Shown in pieces: positions 35,508-45,085 of a DNA stretch of 64,000 nt. Positions within the stretch are counted from its first letter, which is position 1; the number at the start of each line of letters is the position of its first letter. Origin of the DNA: Veillonella sp. 3891. Its GTDB lineage: Bacteria; Bacillota; Negativicutes; Veillonellales; Veillonellaceae. Where the stretch lies: the NCBI RefSeq assembly GCF_003992315.1, contig NZ_RQVE01000002.1, forward strand, positions 62,001 through 126,000, written 5' to 3'. A program made the translations under genes and the position numbers. Under the pieces are notes generated by a model that had not been told where the DNA came from, made no database searches, and saw only the letters and a program-made list of their open reading frames with translations.

Positions 35508-36908
35508 TTAGATAGATTGTTTTCTACGAATTTTGCGTTCTGCTTTCCATTTGTCCAATCGAGCAATCGCTTTTTCCCGACGTGTTGCTTGTACTACATG
35601 TGTTTCGGTTCCATAGCCATTTAATAATACATTAAGAGCTACTGCCATCAAGCTACCAAATGTAATACCACTGTGAAGAACAATTTTTAGCCATTCAGGG
35701 AAATGATCATAGAATGTTGGAACTGCCAAAGGAATCATACTCACGCCAATACTGATTGCTACAATCATAAGGTTGTAAGTGCCATCAAATTGTACTTTAG
35801 ACAAAGAACGAATACCACTAGCGATAATCATACCAAACATAGCCACGCCAGCACCACCTAATACAGGATTTGGAATACTTGCTACAACAGCCGCCATTTT
35901 AGGGAATAAACCTAATAACACTAAGATAACACCAGATGCTGCCACTACGAAGCGACTTTTTACATTGGTTACTGCTACAAGTCCAACATTTTGTGCGAAT
36001 GCGGTATGAGGGAAGCTATTTAGTAAGCCACCAATCATAGTTGCAAAGCCGTCTGCTCGCAAACAAGCTGCTAATTCTTTCTTACCAATTGGTTTTTCTA
36101 CAATTTCGCCGATAGCAATACAGTCACCAGTTGTTTCTGTCATAACAACTAACATAACAATGACCATAGAAATTATGGATGAAAATTCAAAAGTTGGCCA
36201 ACCAAAAGCAAGTGGTGTCACTACTGCAAACCATTCAGCTTCACCAACGGCTCCTAAATGGGCTACGCCAAGAGCCATGGACACTAATGTTCCTACTACT
36301 AGCCCTACTAATACAGCTACATTACTCCAGAAGCCTTTGCCAAATCGATACACAGCTACCACGATAACCAATGTTAAGATAGCCAGAAATAAATTGACAG
36401 GGTTCGCAAAATCAGGAGAACTAGGATTACCTCCCCCTACCCAACGAACGGATACTGGCATTAATGTAATACCAATTATTGTAATAATGGTACCTGTTAC
36501 TACAGGTGGAAAAAAGCGGATTAAACGACTAAATAGATGGGAAATCAAGAATGTAACAATCCCTGCTACAATAACGGCCCCATAAATACTTGTCATCCCA
36601 TGTTCCTGACCAATTAAAATCATAGGGGATACTGCGGCAAATGTAATCCCTTGAATCAACGGGATTTTTGCACCTATTTTCCAAAACCCTAATGTTTGGA
36701 TCAATGTAGCGATCCCACAAGTAAATAAGTCTGCATTAATTAATTGAATCAATTGCGCTCCTGATAAGTGCATAGCTTGAGCTATAATAATTGGAACCGC
36801 TACTGCTCCAGCATACATGGCTAATACGTGTTGTAAGCCGTAGGCAAACAATTTAGGAATGGGTAACATTCCATCTACATGATTAACTCCCTGAATTTGA
36901 TGTGCCAT
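35508..36908 (-). CDS. NCS2-family purine permease (xanthine/uric acid type)
   Basis: Predicted 466-residue inner-membrane transporter with about 12-14 helices, of the nucleobase:cation symporter-2 family. It shows the conserved GLQHVLAMYAGAVAVPIIIA in helix 1, TETTGDCIAIGEIV in helix 8 and the signature region AFAQNVGLVAVTNVKSRFVV. The last position of the NAT signature (QNxGxxxxT then R, K or G) reads N. Family and context point to proton-coupled uptake of xanthine or urate for the surrounding catabolic genes. Start at the ATG 36908, with GAGGTG 8 nt upstream; the GTG at 36917 is too close to it. Confidence 0.88.
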   Translation of the reverse strand: MAHQIQGVNHVDGMLPIPKLFAYGLQHVLAMYAGAVAVPIIIAQAMHLSGAQLIQLINADLFTCGIATLIQTLGFWKIGAKIPLIQGITFAAVSPMILIGQEHGMTSIYGAVIVAGIVTFLISHLFSRLIRFFPPVVTGTIITIIGITLMPVSVRWVGGGNPSSPDFANPVNLFLAILTLVIVVAVYRFGKGFWSNVAVLVGLVVGTLVSMALGVAHLGAVGEAEWFAVVTPLAFGWPTFEFSSIISMVIVMLVVMTETTGDCIAIGEIVEKPIGKKELAACLRADGFATMIGGLLNSFPHTAFAQNVGLVAVTNVKSRFVVAASGVILVLLGLFPKMAAVVASIPNPVLGGAGVAMFGMIIASGIRSLSKVQFDGTYNLMIVAISIGVSMIPLAVPTFYDHFPEWLKIVLHSGITFGSLMAVALNVLLNGYGTETHVVQATRREKAIARLDKWKAERKIRRKQSI

Positions 36909-36989
36909 ATGAATCACCTCATATTACTTAATAGAATATACTAGTCTTATGCTTATATCATGTTTTGAATATTCGACATCATCTTACGC

Positions 36990-37017
36990 TGTAACAAGCA
37001 CTTCCGTGCTTGTTACA
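36990..37017. promoter_or_regulatory. perfect inverted repeat between xanthine dehydrogenase and permease genes
   Basis: TGTAACAAGCAC, loop TTCC, GTGCTTGTTACA: a 12-bp perfect stem after the stop of the xanthine dehydrogenase gene. No T-run follows on either strand, so it may be an RNA-stabilising or regulatory hairpin rather than a simple terminator. Confidence 0.5.
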
Positions 37018-37058
37018 ACATCTCCCTCATAGACTTAGTACACTCTCTCCCTTACTGA

Positions 37059-39608
37059 TTATTTTCTATATCCAGTTTTCTCAAGTGGTAAAGAACAACG
37101 TTCCATACCGTCCAAACGATTATATGCATTGGCAATAGCTGGAGCAATTGGGATACTACTGATTTCCCCAATACCTTTAGCACCATATGCATATTGGTCC
37201 GGCGTACCTTTTTCTATGAATGTGCATTTGATTTCTGGGCGTTGCGTAGCTCTCAACAAGCCTAATGTGCCATATTTTGTAACTACTTTACCTTCATTGT
37301 ATTTGAAGTCTTCTGTTACACCATAGCCCATCCCCATGATTGTGCCACCTTCAACTTGGCCTTCACAAGATTGAGGGTTCACCACTCGTCCTACATCATA
37401 AGCCACATGAATTTCACTTACCTTGTTATCATCTCCTATCGTAGCTACGCAAGCTCCATACCCATAAGCCACATGGCTCTTAGGATGTTTTTTATCCGAA
37501 TCGAATGGATCCGTAACCCCTAGGAACTCTTCGTATATTTCTTTACCTTCAAGGTCTGCTAACGTTTGAGTTTTCAATAATTCTGCTAATTTTTCAGCAG
37601 CTCTACGTGTTGCTTCCCCTGTAAATACCGTTTGTCGAGATGCTGTAGTGGTACCAGAGTTTGGTGTCCGTTCTGTATCTGGTGCTTCTACTACAATTTG
37701 TTCTGGTGAAAGTTTCGTAGCTTCTACCACAATTTGTGCCGCTACTGTACCTACACCTTGACCAATACAAGCTGCTGATGTACGAATACGAACCTTGCCA
37801 TCACGAACCTCTAGGATAACGCGTCCTGTATCGGGCAAACCTACACCAACACCACTATTTTTCATGCAAATAGCAAGCCCTGTACGATCACTGGCATAAT
37901 ACGAATCTTTAACGGCTTCCAAACATTCCACAATGCCTGTATCTGGAGTACATACTTGTCCATTTGGTAAGTAATCACCAGGTCGTACTGCATTTTTATA
38001 GCGGAATTCCCATGGATCCATACCAACTTCTTTAGCTAGTAAATCAATATTTACTTCTTGCCCAAAAATCGTTTGTGTTACACCAAACCCACGGAATGCA
38101 CCGCCAGGTACTGTATTTGTATATACACAAATACCATCCATAGAGAAGTTTTCAAAATTATATGGACCGCTAGAGTGTGTACCTGCCCGTTGCAATACCG
38201 GGCCACCTAAGGATGCATAGGCTCCACAATTGGAAACAATTTTTACTTTTGTCGCTACTAATTTACCTTCTGCATCACAAGCGGTAGTAATATCCATTTC
38301 CATGGCATGGCGTTTTGTATGTACTTCTAAACTTTCTTGTCGAGTTAACTGTACTTTCGTTGGAAGTCCCGTTTTCCAAGCTACAAGTGCTGCATGATGT
38401 TGCACACTCATATCTTCTTTACCACCAAAGCCACCACCTACTAGCATGCTGTGGACTTTTACTTTGGATACATCCAACTCCAGCATACGAGCCACTTCAC
38501 GTTGATCATCATATATACTTTGGCTGCCTGTATAGAGTTGAACTCCATCTTCAGTTTTCACTGCAATAGCACATTCTGGTTCCATAAATGCATGGTCCGT
38601 TTGTGGTGTAGAATAATGACGAGTAACTACATGCGCCGCATTGGCAATTGCTTCATCTGCATTACCACGACTTAATGATTGATGCGACAAAATATTACCA
38701 TTCGGATGTAATTGAGGCGCCCCTTCTGCTAAAGCCTCTTCTGGAGTGACTACAGGTGTCAATTCTGTATAGTCTACAGTCACTAAATTACACACTTCTT
38801 GTAAATATTGTTTTTCTTTTACCGCAACTACGGCAATGGCATCGCCTACATATCGAGTGATATCTCCTTCTGCAATCATTACGTCCCAATCTGGAACAAT
38901 ATGACCTGTTTTATTAAAAGGTACATCTTTGGCTGTTAATACTGTTACGCATTGAGGATGTGCTAGAGCTTCTTCAATATGAATTGCATCTACACGAGCC
39001 CTTGGATATTTAGAGCGAATAGCTTTGGCATAAATCATACCATCCACTACCATATCATCTACGTATAAACCTGTACCCAATGCTTTCTCCATCGCATCAA
39101 CACGATGCAACCGAGAGCCTACTGTACCATCTGCATCATTTTTAGGAACAGGTGTATTCTCTTTAAACATACGAGCCGCTAATAAAATCGCATCTTCAAT
39201 TTTAACATAACCTGTACAACGACAAATATTGCCCAGTAAAGCTTTTTGCACATCTGCTCTTGTAGGCTCTAATGTAGTATCCAATAATGCTTTGGCACTG
39301 ATAATCATGCCTGGAATACAGAAACCACATTGTACAGCTCCACATTCAGCAAACGCATATACATATACTTCTTTTTCACGTTCTGTAAGGCCTTCAATAG
39401 TGATAATTGATTTACCTTCCATTTGTGAAACTTTGCCTATGCAAGCTTTTACTTTTTTCCCATCAATGAGAATCGTACAAGCTCCACAAGCACCTGCACT
39501 ACAACCGTCCTTTGTTCCGGTTAAACGTAGGTCATCACGAAGATAATCCATTAGTCGCTTATCTTCTTCTACCTCACGCCAAATACCGTTAACTTGAAAT
39601 CGGTACAT
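37059..39608 (-). CDS. selenium-dependent xanthine dehydrogenase (fused 2Fe-2S and molybdenum domains)
   Basis: Predicted 849-residue enzyme. Residues 1-150 hold two [2Fe-2S] domains (KDGCSAGACGACTILIDG, ECGAVQCGFCIPGM, GNICRCTGYVKIEDAI). The rest is the molybdenum-cofactor part: MLVGGGFGGKEDMSVQHHAA, NTVPGGAFRGFGVTQTIFGQ, ACIGQGVGTVAAQI and the catalytic-Glu stretch YGAKGIGEISSIPIAPAIAN. This fused form without an FAD domain matches the selenium-dependent xanthine dehydrogenase family. It likely interconverts urate, xanthine and reduced purines. Start 39608 is chosen for GGAGG 7 nt upstream. It follows dihydropyrimidinase and YgfK, whose iron-sulfur domain could be an electron partner. Confidence 0.92.
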   Translation of the reverse strand: MYRFQVNGIWREVEEDKRLMDYLRDDLRLTGTKDGCSAGACGACTILIDGKKVKACIGKVSQMEGKSIITIEGLTEREKEVYVYAFAECGAVQCGFCIPGMIISAKALLDTTLEPTRADVQKALLGNICRCTGYVKIEDAILLAARMFKENTPVPKNDADGTVGSRLHRVDAMEKALGTGLYVDDMVVDGMIYAKAIRSKYPRARVDAIHIEEALAHPQCVTVLTAKDVPFNKTGHIVPDWDVMIAEGDITRYVGDAIAVVAVKEKQYLQEVCNLVTVDYTELTPVVTPEEALAEGAPQLHPNGNILSHQSLSRGNADEAIANAAHVVTRHYSTPQTDHAFMEPECAIAVKTEDGVQLYTGSQSIYDDQREVARMLELDVSKVKVHSMLVGGGFGGKEDMSVQHHAALVAWKTGLPTKVQLTRQESLEVHTKRHAMEMDITTACDAEGKLVATKVKIVSNCGAYASLGGPVLQRAGTHSSGPYNFENFSMDGICVYTNTVPGGAFRGFGVTQTIFGQEVNIDLLAKEVGMDPWEFRYKNAVRPGDYLPNGQVCTPDTGIVECLEAVKDSYYASDRTGLAICMKNSGVGVGLPDTGRVILEVRDGKVRIRTSAACIGQGVGTVAAQIVVEATKLSPEQIVVEAPDTERTPNSGTTTASRQTVFTGEATRRAAEKLAELLKTQTLADLEGKEIYEEFLGVTDPFDSDKKHPKSHVAYGYGACVATIGDDNKVSEIHVAYDVGRVVNPQSCEGQVEGGTIMGMGYGVTEDFKYNEGKVVTKYGTLGLLRATQRPEIKCTFIEKGTPDQYAYGAKGIGEISSIPIAPAIANAYNRLDGMERCSLPLEKTGYRK

Positions 39609-39626
39609 ACAGAGACCTCCCTCCAA

Positions 39627-40973
39627 TTATTGTTGGAATTCCCCTTTATAGGCTTCCACTAATTTTCTATCTTGCACCACATGGTGCCCACGTAAAAACA
39701 CATCATCTATTCGACCATGTACAGTCATTCCCTCATAAGGTGTATAATCTGACCGACTATGAGTTTTATCCGAAGTCATACATTCTGTTACATCTAGTGA
39801 AAGTATTACGATATCTGCGTCACTTCCTACCTGTAACGTACCTTTTTTTGGATATAATCCATATAACTTAGCTGGTGTTTCGCTAGTTAATTTCATATAT
39901 TCTACAGGATCGATTCGTCCACTATGAACAAACATATCCCACATTAGAATCATCCGCTCTTCTACACCTGGCAGACCACCTGGTGTTTTCGTAAAGTCAC
40001 CAAGACCCTGCGCTTTTTGCGCCAATGTATAATTGCAGTGATCCGTACATAAAGTTTGGAAAACTCCACGCTCTACCGCCGCTTGCAAAATCTCCACATC
40101 TCTTTGTTTTCTAAGAGGTGGACTTAAGATATATCGCAATCCTTTTCCATCCGGCTGATTATACAATTCATCTGTCAATAATAAGTATTGAGGGCAGGTT
40201 TCACAGGTTACTTTTGCCCCATTTTTTCTGCGTTCCTCAATCACATCTAATCCTGCTGCAGAGCTCACATGTACAATATGTACTGGATAATCTGCTAACT
40301 CCCCTAGTCGAATGAAGCGATGCATTGCTTCTGCTTCTATGGTATCTGGCTTTGAAAGTGGATGATACTTTGCTTCAGTATCTCCTTCCTCTCTCATTTC
40401 CTGTACCTTAGCTGCAATCATCGCTCCATTCTCACAGTGGGCTGCCACCAACGCACCGGTTGGGGCGATTGCTTTAATTGCTTCATAAATTGACCGATCA
40501 TCAATACTAAAGCTATAGGCCATATATACTTTGAAGGATGCGACGCCTTCTTCTACGACCTTAGGAATTTCCGCTGCTACTTGCTCATTCATATCTAACA
40601 ATTCCATATGAAATTTATAGTCACAAGAGCAACGTCCTTCCGCCCGTTTTTTATCGCGTCGCAAACCTTCTAACAAAGATTCTTCAAAAGGCGATGCAAA
40701 ATTGATAATCGTCGTGGTCCCCCCCATAATGGCCGCTTTTGTGCCACTTTCAAAATCGTCTGCCGTGGTGGCAAAAGCATTGGTCATTTCAAAATGGGTG
40801 TGTGTATCGATTCCTCCAGGCAATACATAGCGCCCTTTTGCATCGATTCGTACATCTCCCGGTTTTGCCTCAATATGAGGAGCTACCTCTACAATTGTAT
40901 CGTTTTCAATTGCTATCGTCCCTTGCATGACTCCCGTTGGGAGTACAAGATATCCTTGTTCAATGAGTATCAT
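39627..40973 (-). CDS. hydA: dihydropyrimidinase / hydantoinase (HyuA-type)
   Basis: Predicted 448-residue metal-dependent amidohydrolase that opens cyclic ureides. The metal ligands are visible: GGIDTHTHFEM, the Lys that is carbamylated in GVASFKVYMAYS, HCENGAMIA, VHIVHVSS and the Asp in LCTDHC. In the uricolytic cluster described in gut bacteria this enzyme type (hyuA) is one of the ring-opening steps. It overlaps the end of ygfK by 14 bases and lies 18 bases before the xanthine dehydrogenase start. I prefer the ATG at 40973, where homology starts (MILIEQGYLVLPTG), although no strong ribosome site precedes it; coupling to ygfK is likely. Confidence 0.9.
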   Translation of the reverse strand: MILIEQGYLVLPTGVMQGTIAIENDTIVEVAPHIEAKPGDVRIDAKGRYVLPGGIDTHTHFEMTNAFATTADDFESGTKAAIMGGTTTIINFASPFEESLLEGLRRDKKRAEGRCSCDYKFHMELLDMNEQVAAEIPKVVEEGVASFKVYMAYSFSIDDRSIYEAIKAIAPTGALVAAHCENGAMIAAKVQEMREEGDTEAKYHPLSKPDTIEAEAMHRFIRLGELADYPVHIVHVSSAAGLDVIEERRKNGAKVTCETCPQYLLLTDELYNQPDGKGLRYILSPPLRKQRDVEILQAAVERGVFQTLCTDHCNYTLAQKAQGLGDFTKTPGGLPGVEERMILMWDMFVHSGRIDPVEYMKLTSETPAKLYGLYPKKGTLQVGSDADIVILSLDVTECMTSDKTHSRSDYTPYEGMTVHGRIDDVFLRGHHVVQDRKLVEAYKGEFQQ

Positions 40974-42660
40974 AGATATAATATGGAAGTTCTTTAATGA
41001 ACGCTTCCACAACTCCTTTCAACACCTCTGGTAAGGCATCAATCGCTGTGCGACCTGTAGCGCCTTGGAAGCGATATCCGCATTCCTTACCTTGAATATA
41101 AAAGCCATCATTATCACTTGCTAATAAGCGTTCTTCATCAATGAAGTATGTTAATTTATCTTTATATGGGAAGCATGGTTGTACGCAATGACAAGCACAG
41201 TTACCACATTCATTACAAGACTCATCAATGTGAATAATCAATTTTTTACCATCTACAGTAATGCATTCATTCGTTCTATTTGGACATACACGTACGCAAG
41301 TACCACATACCACACGGCATTCATGATTTTTATCATGAGCTGTTGGGAAACCTGGTTGCTCTTCGCGTTTTTTCTTAGCAGCTGCAGATTTTTTGTATGT
41401 TGGCGCTGTTCCCATAGCCTCAGCAAAAGCTTTGATCTCTGTTGGTTTAACTACCTTAGCAGTATCATAATCTTCTGCTTCTACTAATTTAGCCAAGTTA
41501 TCCAATTGGTTGTAGCCTAAACCTTGTAGCAAGGTTGTACATACTGTAATTGGCCAAATACCTGTGCGGAATAAAGCTGCAATATTTTTCGCATCAGCAC
41601 CACCGCTATAGGACATTGGTAAGCGTTCGCCAAATGTTTCACTCAATAATTGAGCCACACCGATAGATAATGGTAATAAGGATTTACCAGACATATACAT
41701 TTGCTCACCTGGTAATTCTTTTTCGTGAATCGAAACAGGGAATGTATTTGTCAGTTTCACACCGAATACTAAACCTTCTTCTTCTGCAATCGTCAACAAT
41801 CGTTCAATCATTGGCACTGCTTCCTTAAAAGATAAGTCCACTTCAAATTGATGTGCATCAAAATCAATATATCCAAATTCTGCTTGATCTAATAATTCTC
41901 TTACACGATCATAGCCTAATAATGTTGGATTACATTTTAGATATAGATTCAAATGTTTTTCTTTCATTAGATATGTACAAATCGATTCAATTTCGCCTGC
42001 AGGACAGCCGTGCATGGTAGATAATGTAATACCTTGGCAAATGTTGTCATCAATATTGCGAATGTAATCTTCTGTTACATGTTTAAATTGATGTACATTA
42101 GCTAATGCCCATTCTTCGCATTCCTTCCAAACTGGTTTAGTACGTGCTGCACGTAAACATTCCATATAGGAATCTACATCTTCACTTTGAATGCCCGCTA
42201 AGTTGTAGCCAACACTCATAATAAAGATGAATCCATCTGGATCGCCGATGCCCCATTCTTTACTAATTAATTTAATAGCAAACCATGCTTTAATGTATTC
42301 ATCAGCAGCCGCATGGCAATGGTACTCAGAGGACCATTCCACATTGTATGCTTCATCTTTTGAATAAATACATGGTCTTGGGATGCCCAATTCTTCACCG
42401 AACATAATTTGTACTGTTTTTAATTCTAAGAATCGGGAACCGCCCACATAGGCTGCTACTAAGTTTTGAGCTAATTGAGTATGTGGACCTGCTGCAGGGC
42501 CTAATGGATTTTCTAGATTACGACCAAATAAGGATAACCGTTGATTCGTGCCTGTTGTGTGCATGCGCTCCACATTATATACTCGATTGTGTGTAGCATA
42601 TTCTGTTAGAATATGGTTCATTAAATGTCCGAAACTTACCGGATACATGATATCGCTCAT
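40960..42660 (-). CDS. ygfK: short YgfK: DHOD-like domain plus ferredoxin domain, GltD-like module absent
   Basis: Predicted 566-residue oxidoreductase. The N-terminal 430 residues are the dihydroorotate-dehydrogenase-like part of YgfK (MYPVSFGHLMNHILTEY, FGRNLENPLGPAAGPHTQ, ITLSTMHGCPAGEIESIC, PMSYSGGADAKNIAALF). A Lys-rich linker (TYKKSAAAKKKREEQPGF) leads straight into a C-terminal ferredoxin domain with two 4Fe-4S motifs (CRVVCGTCVRVCPN and CNECGNCACHCVQPCFP). The E. coli protein is about 1030 residues, with a GltD-like FAD/NADPH module between these parts; here it is missing without any frame break. It is a core member of the anaerobic urate gene set. Start 42660 has AAGGAG 7-8 nt upstream. 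Confidence 0.88.
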   Translation of the reverse strand: MSDIMYPVSFGHLMNHILTEYATHNRVYNVERMHTTGTNQRLSLFGRNLENPLGPAAGPHTQLAQNLVAAYVGGSRFLELKTVQIMFGEELGIPRPCIYSKDEAYNVEWSSEYHCHAAADEYIKAWFAIKLISKEWGIGDPDGFIFIMSVGYNLAGIQSEDVDSYMECLRAARTKPVWKECEEWALANVHQFKHVTEDYIRNIDDNICQGITLSTMHGCPAGEIESICTYLMKEKHLNLYLKCNPTLLGYDRVRELLDQAEFGYIDFDAHQFEVDLSFKEAVPMIERLLTIAEEEGLVFGVKLTNTFPVSIHEKELPGEQMYMSGKSLLPLSIGVAQLLSETFGERLPMSYSGGADAKNIAALFRTGIWPITVCTTLLQGLGYNQLDNLAKLVEAEDYDTAKVVKPTEIKAFAEAMGTAPTYKKSAAAKKKREEQPGFPTAHDKNHECRVVCGTCVRVCPNRTNECITVDGKKLIIHIDESCNECGNCACHCVQPCFPYKDKLTYFIDEERLLASDNDGFYIQGKECGYRFQGATGRTAIDALPEVLKGVVEAFIKELPYYIYDTH

Positions 42661-42686
42661 AGTATTCACTCCTTACTGAAAGTGTA

Positions 42687-44015
42687 TTATGGGACTAATC
42701 GTTTCCATAAACGATGGGAAATTTGTCGTACTTCTCGTAGCAATTCTTCTTTATTCATGCCACATAATTGACGATCTAGCATACGTACCTTACCACCAGA
42801 AATCGTTGTAATTACATTAAGACCATTTAGGCCAAATAGTAAATGACCATTAATATTATCAGCATGTAAATCTGTTCTAGGAATATAATCTAAAACAATT
42901 ACATCTGCTTCTGCCCCCGGTGTCAAGGTACCAACTTTTACAGGGAAGAATTTTTCAATCATTGCTGGGTTAGTATTGAATAACATATGTGGAATTTCAG
43001 TCCAACCAACATTTGGATGTTGCATGTTATGTTTCACTAAACAATTTGCTACTTTGTAGGATTCTAACATATCGCTAGTATATCCATCTGTACCAAGACC
43101 CACTGGAATACCTGCTTCCATAAGTTTTAATACATTAGGTGCTCCTACCGCATTACCCATATTACTTTCTGGATTATGAGCCACCATGGTGCCAGTTTCA
43201 GCTAATACCTTCACTTCACTATCATCTACATGGATACAATGCCCAGCAATTGTTTTCGGCCCTAGGATGCCATCTTCATGCAAGCGATGCACTGCGCGCA
43301 TACCATATTTTTCTTGGCTATCTTCTTGATCTGTAGTGCCTTCTGCTACATGGATGTGATATCCTAAATTGTCTACGTTTTGTTCACGAACATAAGCCAA
43401 TGTGTCTTTGCTCAATGTGAAAGATGCATGTAACCCCATCATAGCTGCGAGTGTTTCAGGGTTTTCTTTTGCTTCTTTACCAAAGCGTACGTTTTCTGCT
43501 ACAGCTTTCTCCATTTCCTCTTGGCCATTCCGATCACTTACTTCATAGCACAAGCAAGAACGAACACCGAAGTCTTGAGCAACCTCGCTAATAACAGATA
43601 AACTACCTTCTGTTTCTCCATAACTTGCATGATGGTCGAATATGGAAGTCACACCATTTTCGATACATGCCATATAGGTCACAATCGCACTTGCCCACAC
43701 ATCTTCTTTAGCAAGACGTTTATCTAAGTAGAACCACAATCCATCTAAAATTTCTTTAAAATTTGTTGGGTTATTACCAGGGATATATAATCCGCGGGCT
43801 AAGGCAGAATAAATATGATGATGAGCATTTACAAAACCAGGCATAATCAAGCGTCCATGAGCGTTCACTCGATATGCTTTTGGATATTGTTTGCGCAATG
43901 TTTCGTATGAGTCTACCGCCACAATTTTAGTGCCATCCATTAATACCCCACCATCTTCAATAATGGGTTGTAATGGATTACGTGTAACGACAGTTCCTTT
44001 TCCTAGTAAAATCAT
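42687..44015 (-). CDS. ssnA: putative aminohydrolase SsnA
   Basis: Predicted 442-residue cytosolic amidohydrolase of the chlorohydrolase/guanine deaminase group. Metal-site motifs: GFVNAHHHIYSALARGLYIP, YHIHVAEGTTDQEDSQEKYG, TIAGHCIHVDD and GLGTDGYTSDMLES. SsnA occurs with selenium-dependent molybdenum hydroxylases and is part of the uricolytic cluster, where it probably acts on a purine breakdown intermediate; its exact substrate is not certain. It lies 26 bases before ygfK and 48 after arcC. Confidence 0.93.
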   Translation of the reverse strand: MILLGKGTVVTRNPLQPIIEDGGVLMDGTKIVAVDSYETLRKQYPKAYRVNAHGRLIMPGFVNAHHHIYSALARGLYIPGNNPTNFKEILDGLWFYLDKRLAKEDVWASAIVTYMACIENGVTSIFDHHASYGETEGSLSVISEVAQDFGVRSCLCYEVSDRNGQEEMEKAVAENVRFGKEAKENPETLAAMMGLHASFTLSKDTLAYVREQNVDNLGYHIHVAEGTTDQEDSQEKYGMRAVHRLHEDGILGPKTIAGHCIHVDDSEVKVLAETGTMVAHNPESNMGNAVGAPNVLKLMEAGIPVGLGTDGYTSDMLESYKVANCLVKHNMQHPNVGWTEIPHMLFNTNPAMIEKFFPVKVGTLTPGAEADVIVLDYIPRTDLHADNINGHLLFGLNGLNVITTISGGKVRMLDRQLCGMNKEELLREVRQISHRLWKRLVP

Positions 44016-44063
44016 AGATAGGCTCCTTTCTATGAAACACTGTATGTATTTGAAATGCTATTG

Positions 44064-44999
44064 TTATAATTCGATATGTGTACCTGTTTTTCCTTCTATA
44101 CCTTCTCGAGATTTTTCTAATTGAGTAATAATAGCTTTTCTACCTGGTTTCGATTTAGCAAATGCCACTGCTGCTTCCATTTTTGGTTTCATAGAACCTG
44201 CTGCAAATTCACCATTTTTGATGTGTTTTTCTGCTTCTTCTACAGTAATGTGCTCTAACCATTGTTGGTTTTCTTTACCATAGTTAATCGCTGCTTTTTC
44301 AATAGCTGTTAAGATAATCAATACATCAGCATCAACTTCTTGTGCTAATAGGCTACTAGTCCAGTCTTTATCGATAACTGCAGAGGCACCTGTTAAGTGA
44401 TTTCCATTGCGAACTACAGGAATACCACCGCCACCGCAAGCAATCACTAATTCATGACCAATTAAACCTTTGATTGCTTGTAATTCAATGATTTCTTTTG
44501 GTGCTGGTGATGCTACGACACGGCGATAACCACGACCTGCATCTTCTTTTACTACGTAATCATATTGGTTCACTGCATGTACGGCTTCTTCTTTTGTCAT
44601 AAAGTGACCAATTGGTTTTGTAGGGTCTAAGAAAGCTGGATCATCTGCATCTACACGAACTTGTGTAACCATTGTTGTAACAGGTAAGTCTTTAATACCT
44701 CTATTCAACAATTCTTCGCGTAATGCGTTTTGTAAATCATATCCAATATACGCTTGGCTCATGGCTACGCATACAGACAAGGGAGTATTAGGTTGCCCTT
44801 CTACTTCTCTTGTCAATGCAGCCATAGCATTATTGATCATACCGATTTGAGGACCATTACCATGGGTAACGATAACATCACAATCTGCTTCGATTAAATC
44901 TACGATTGCTTTCGAAGTTTCTTTTACTGCAAGCATTTGTTCTGGTAATGTATTACCTAGGGCATTGCCCCCTAAAGCGATAACAACACGTTTTTTCAT
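44064..44999 (-). CDS. arcC: carbamate kinase
   Basis: Predicted 311-residue kinase that makes ATP from carbamoyl phosphate and ADP. Motifs: VVIALGGNALGNTLPEQM at the N-terminus, VIVTHGNGPQIGMINNAM, KEDAGRGYRRVVASPAPKEI and ACGGGGIPVVRNGNHLTG. In this island it would harvest the carbamoyl phosphate released by the YgeW-type transcarbamoylase, the energy-yielding end of ureide breakdown. It starts a second transcription block after a terminator, with a one-mismatch copy of the regulator-type motif about 30-45 bp upstream. Confidence 0.95.
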   Translation of the reverse strand: MKKRVVIALGGNALGNTLPEQMLAVKETSKAIVDLIEADCDVIVTHGNGPQIGMINNAMAALTREVEGQPNTPLSVCVAMSQAYIGYDLQNALREELLNRGIKDLPVTTMVTQVRVDADDPAFLDPTKPIGHFMTKEEAVHAVNQYDYVVKEDAGRGYRRVVASPAPKEIIELQAIKGLIGHELVIACGGGGIPVVRNGNHLTGASAVIDKDWTSSLLAQEVDADVLIILTAIEKAAINYGKENQQWLEHITVEEAEKHIKNGEFAAGSMKPKMEAAVAFAKSKPGRKAIITQLEKSREGIEGKTGTHIEL

Positions 45000-45027
45000 A
45001 GGGTACCTCTCTATGGTGTATATATTC

Positions 45028-45043
45028 CTAACTACTTTGTAGG
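45028..45043. promoter_or_regulatory. possible operator upstream of arcC
   Basis: CTAACTACTTTGTAGG fits CTAA-N7-TTAGG except for one base (G for T). It stands between the ygeW terminator and the arcC start, the right place for a site controlling the second half of the island. One imperfect copy could be chance. Confidence 0.3.
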
Positions 45044-45051
45044 GATTAAAA

Positions 45052-45082
45052 TAAGGGACTGTCTGAACAGACAGCCCCTTTG
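45052..45082 (-). terminator. terminator after ygeW
   Basis: Stem GGGGCTGTCTG, loop TT, CAGACAGTCCC, followed by TTATTTTAA on the minus strand; one mismatch (G.T) within the stem. Confidence 0.75.
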
Positions 45083-45085
45083 CTC

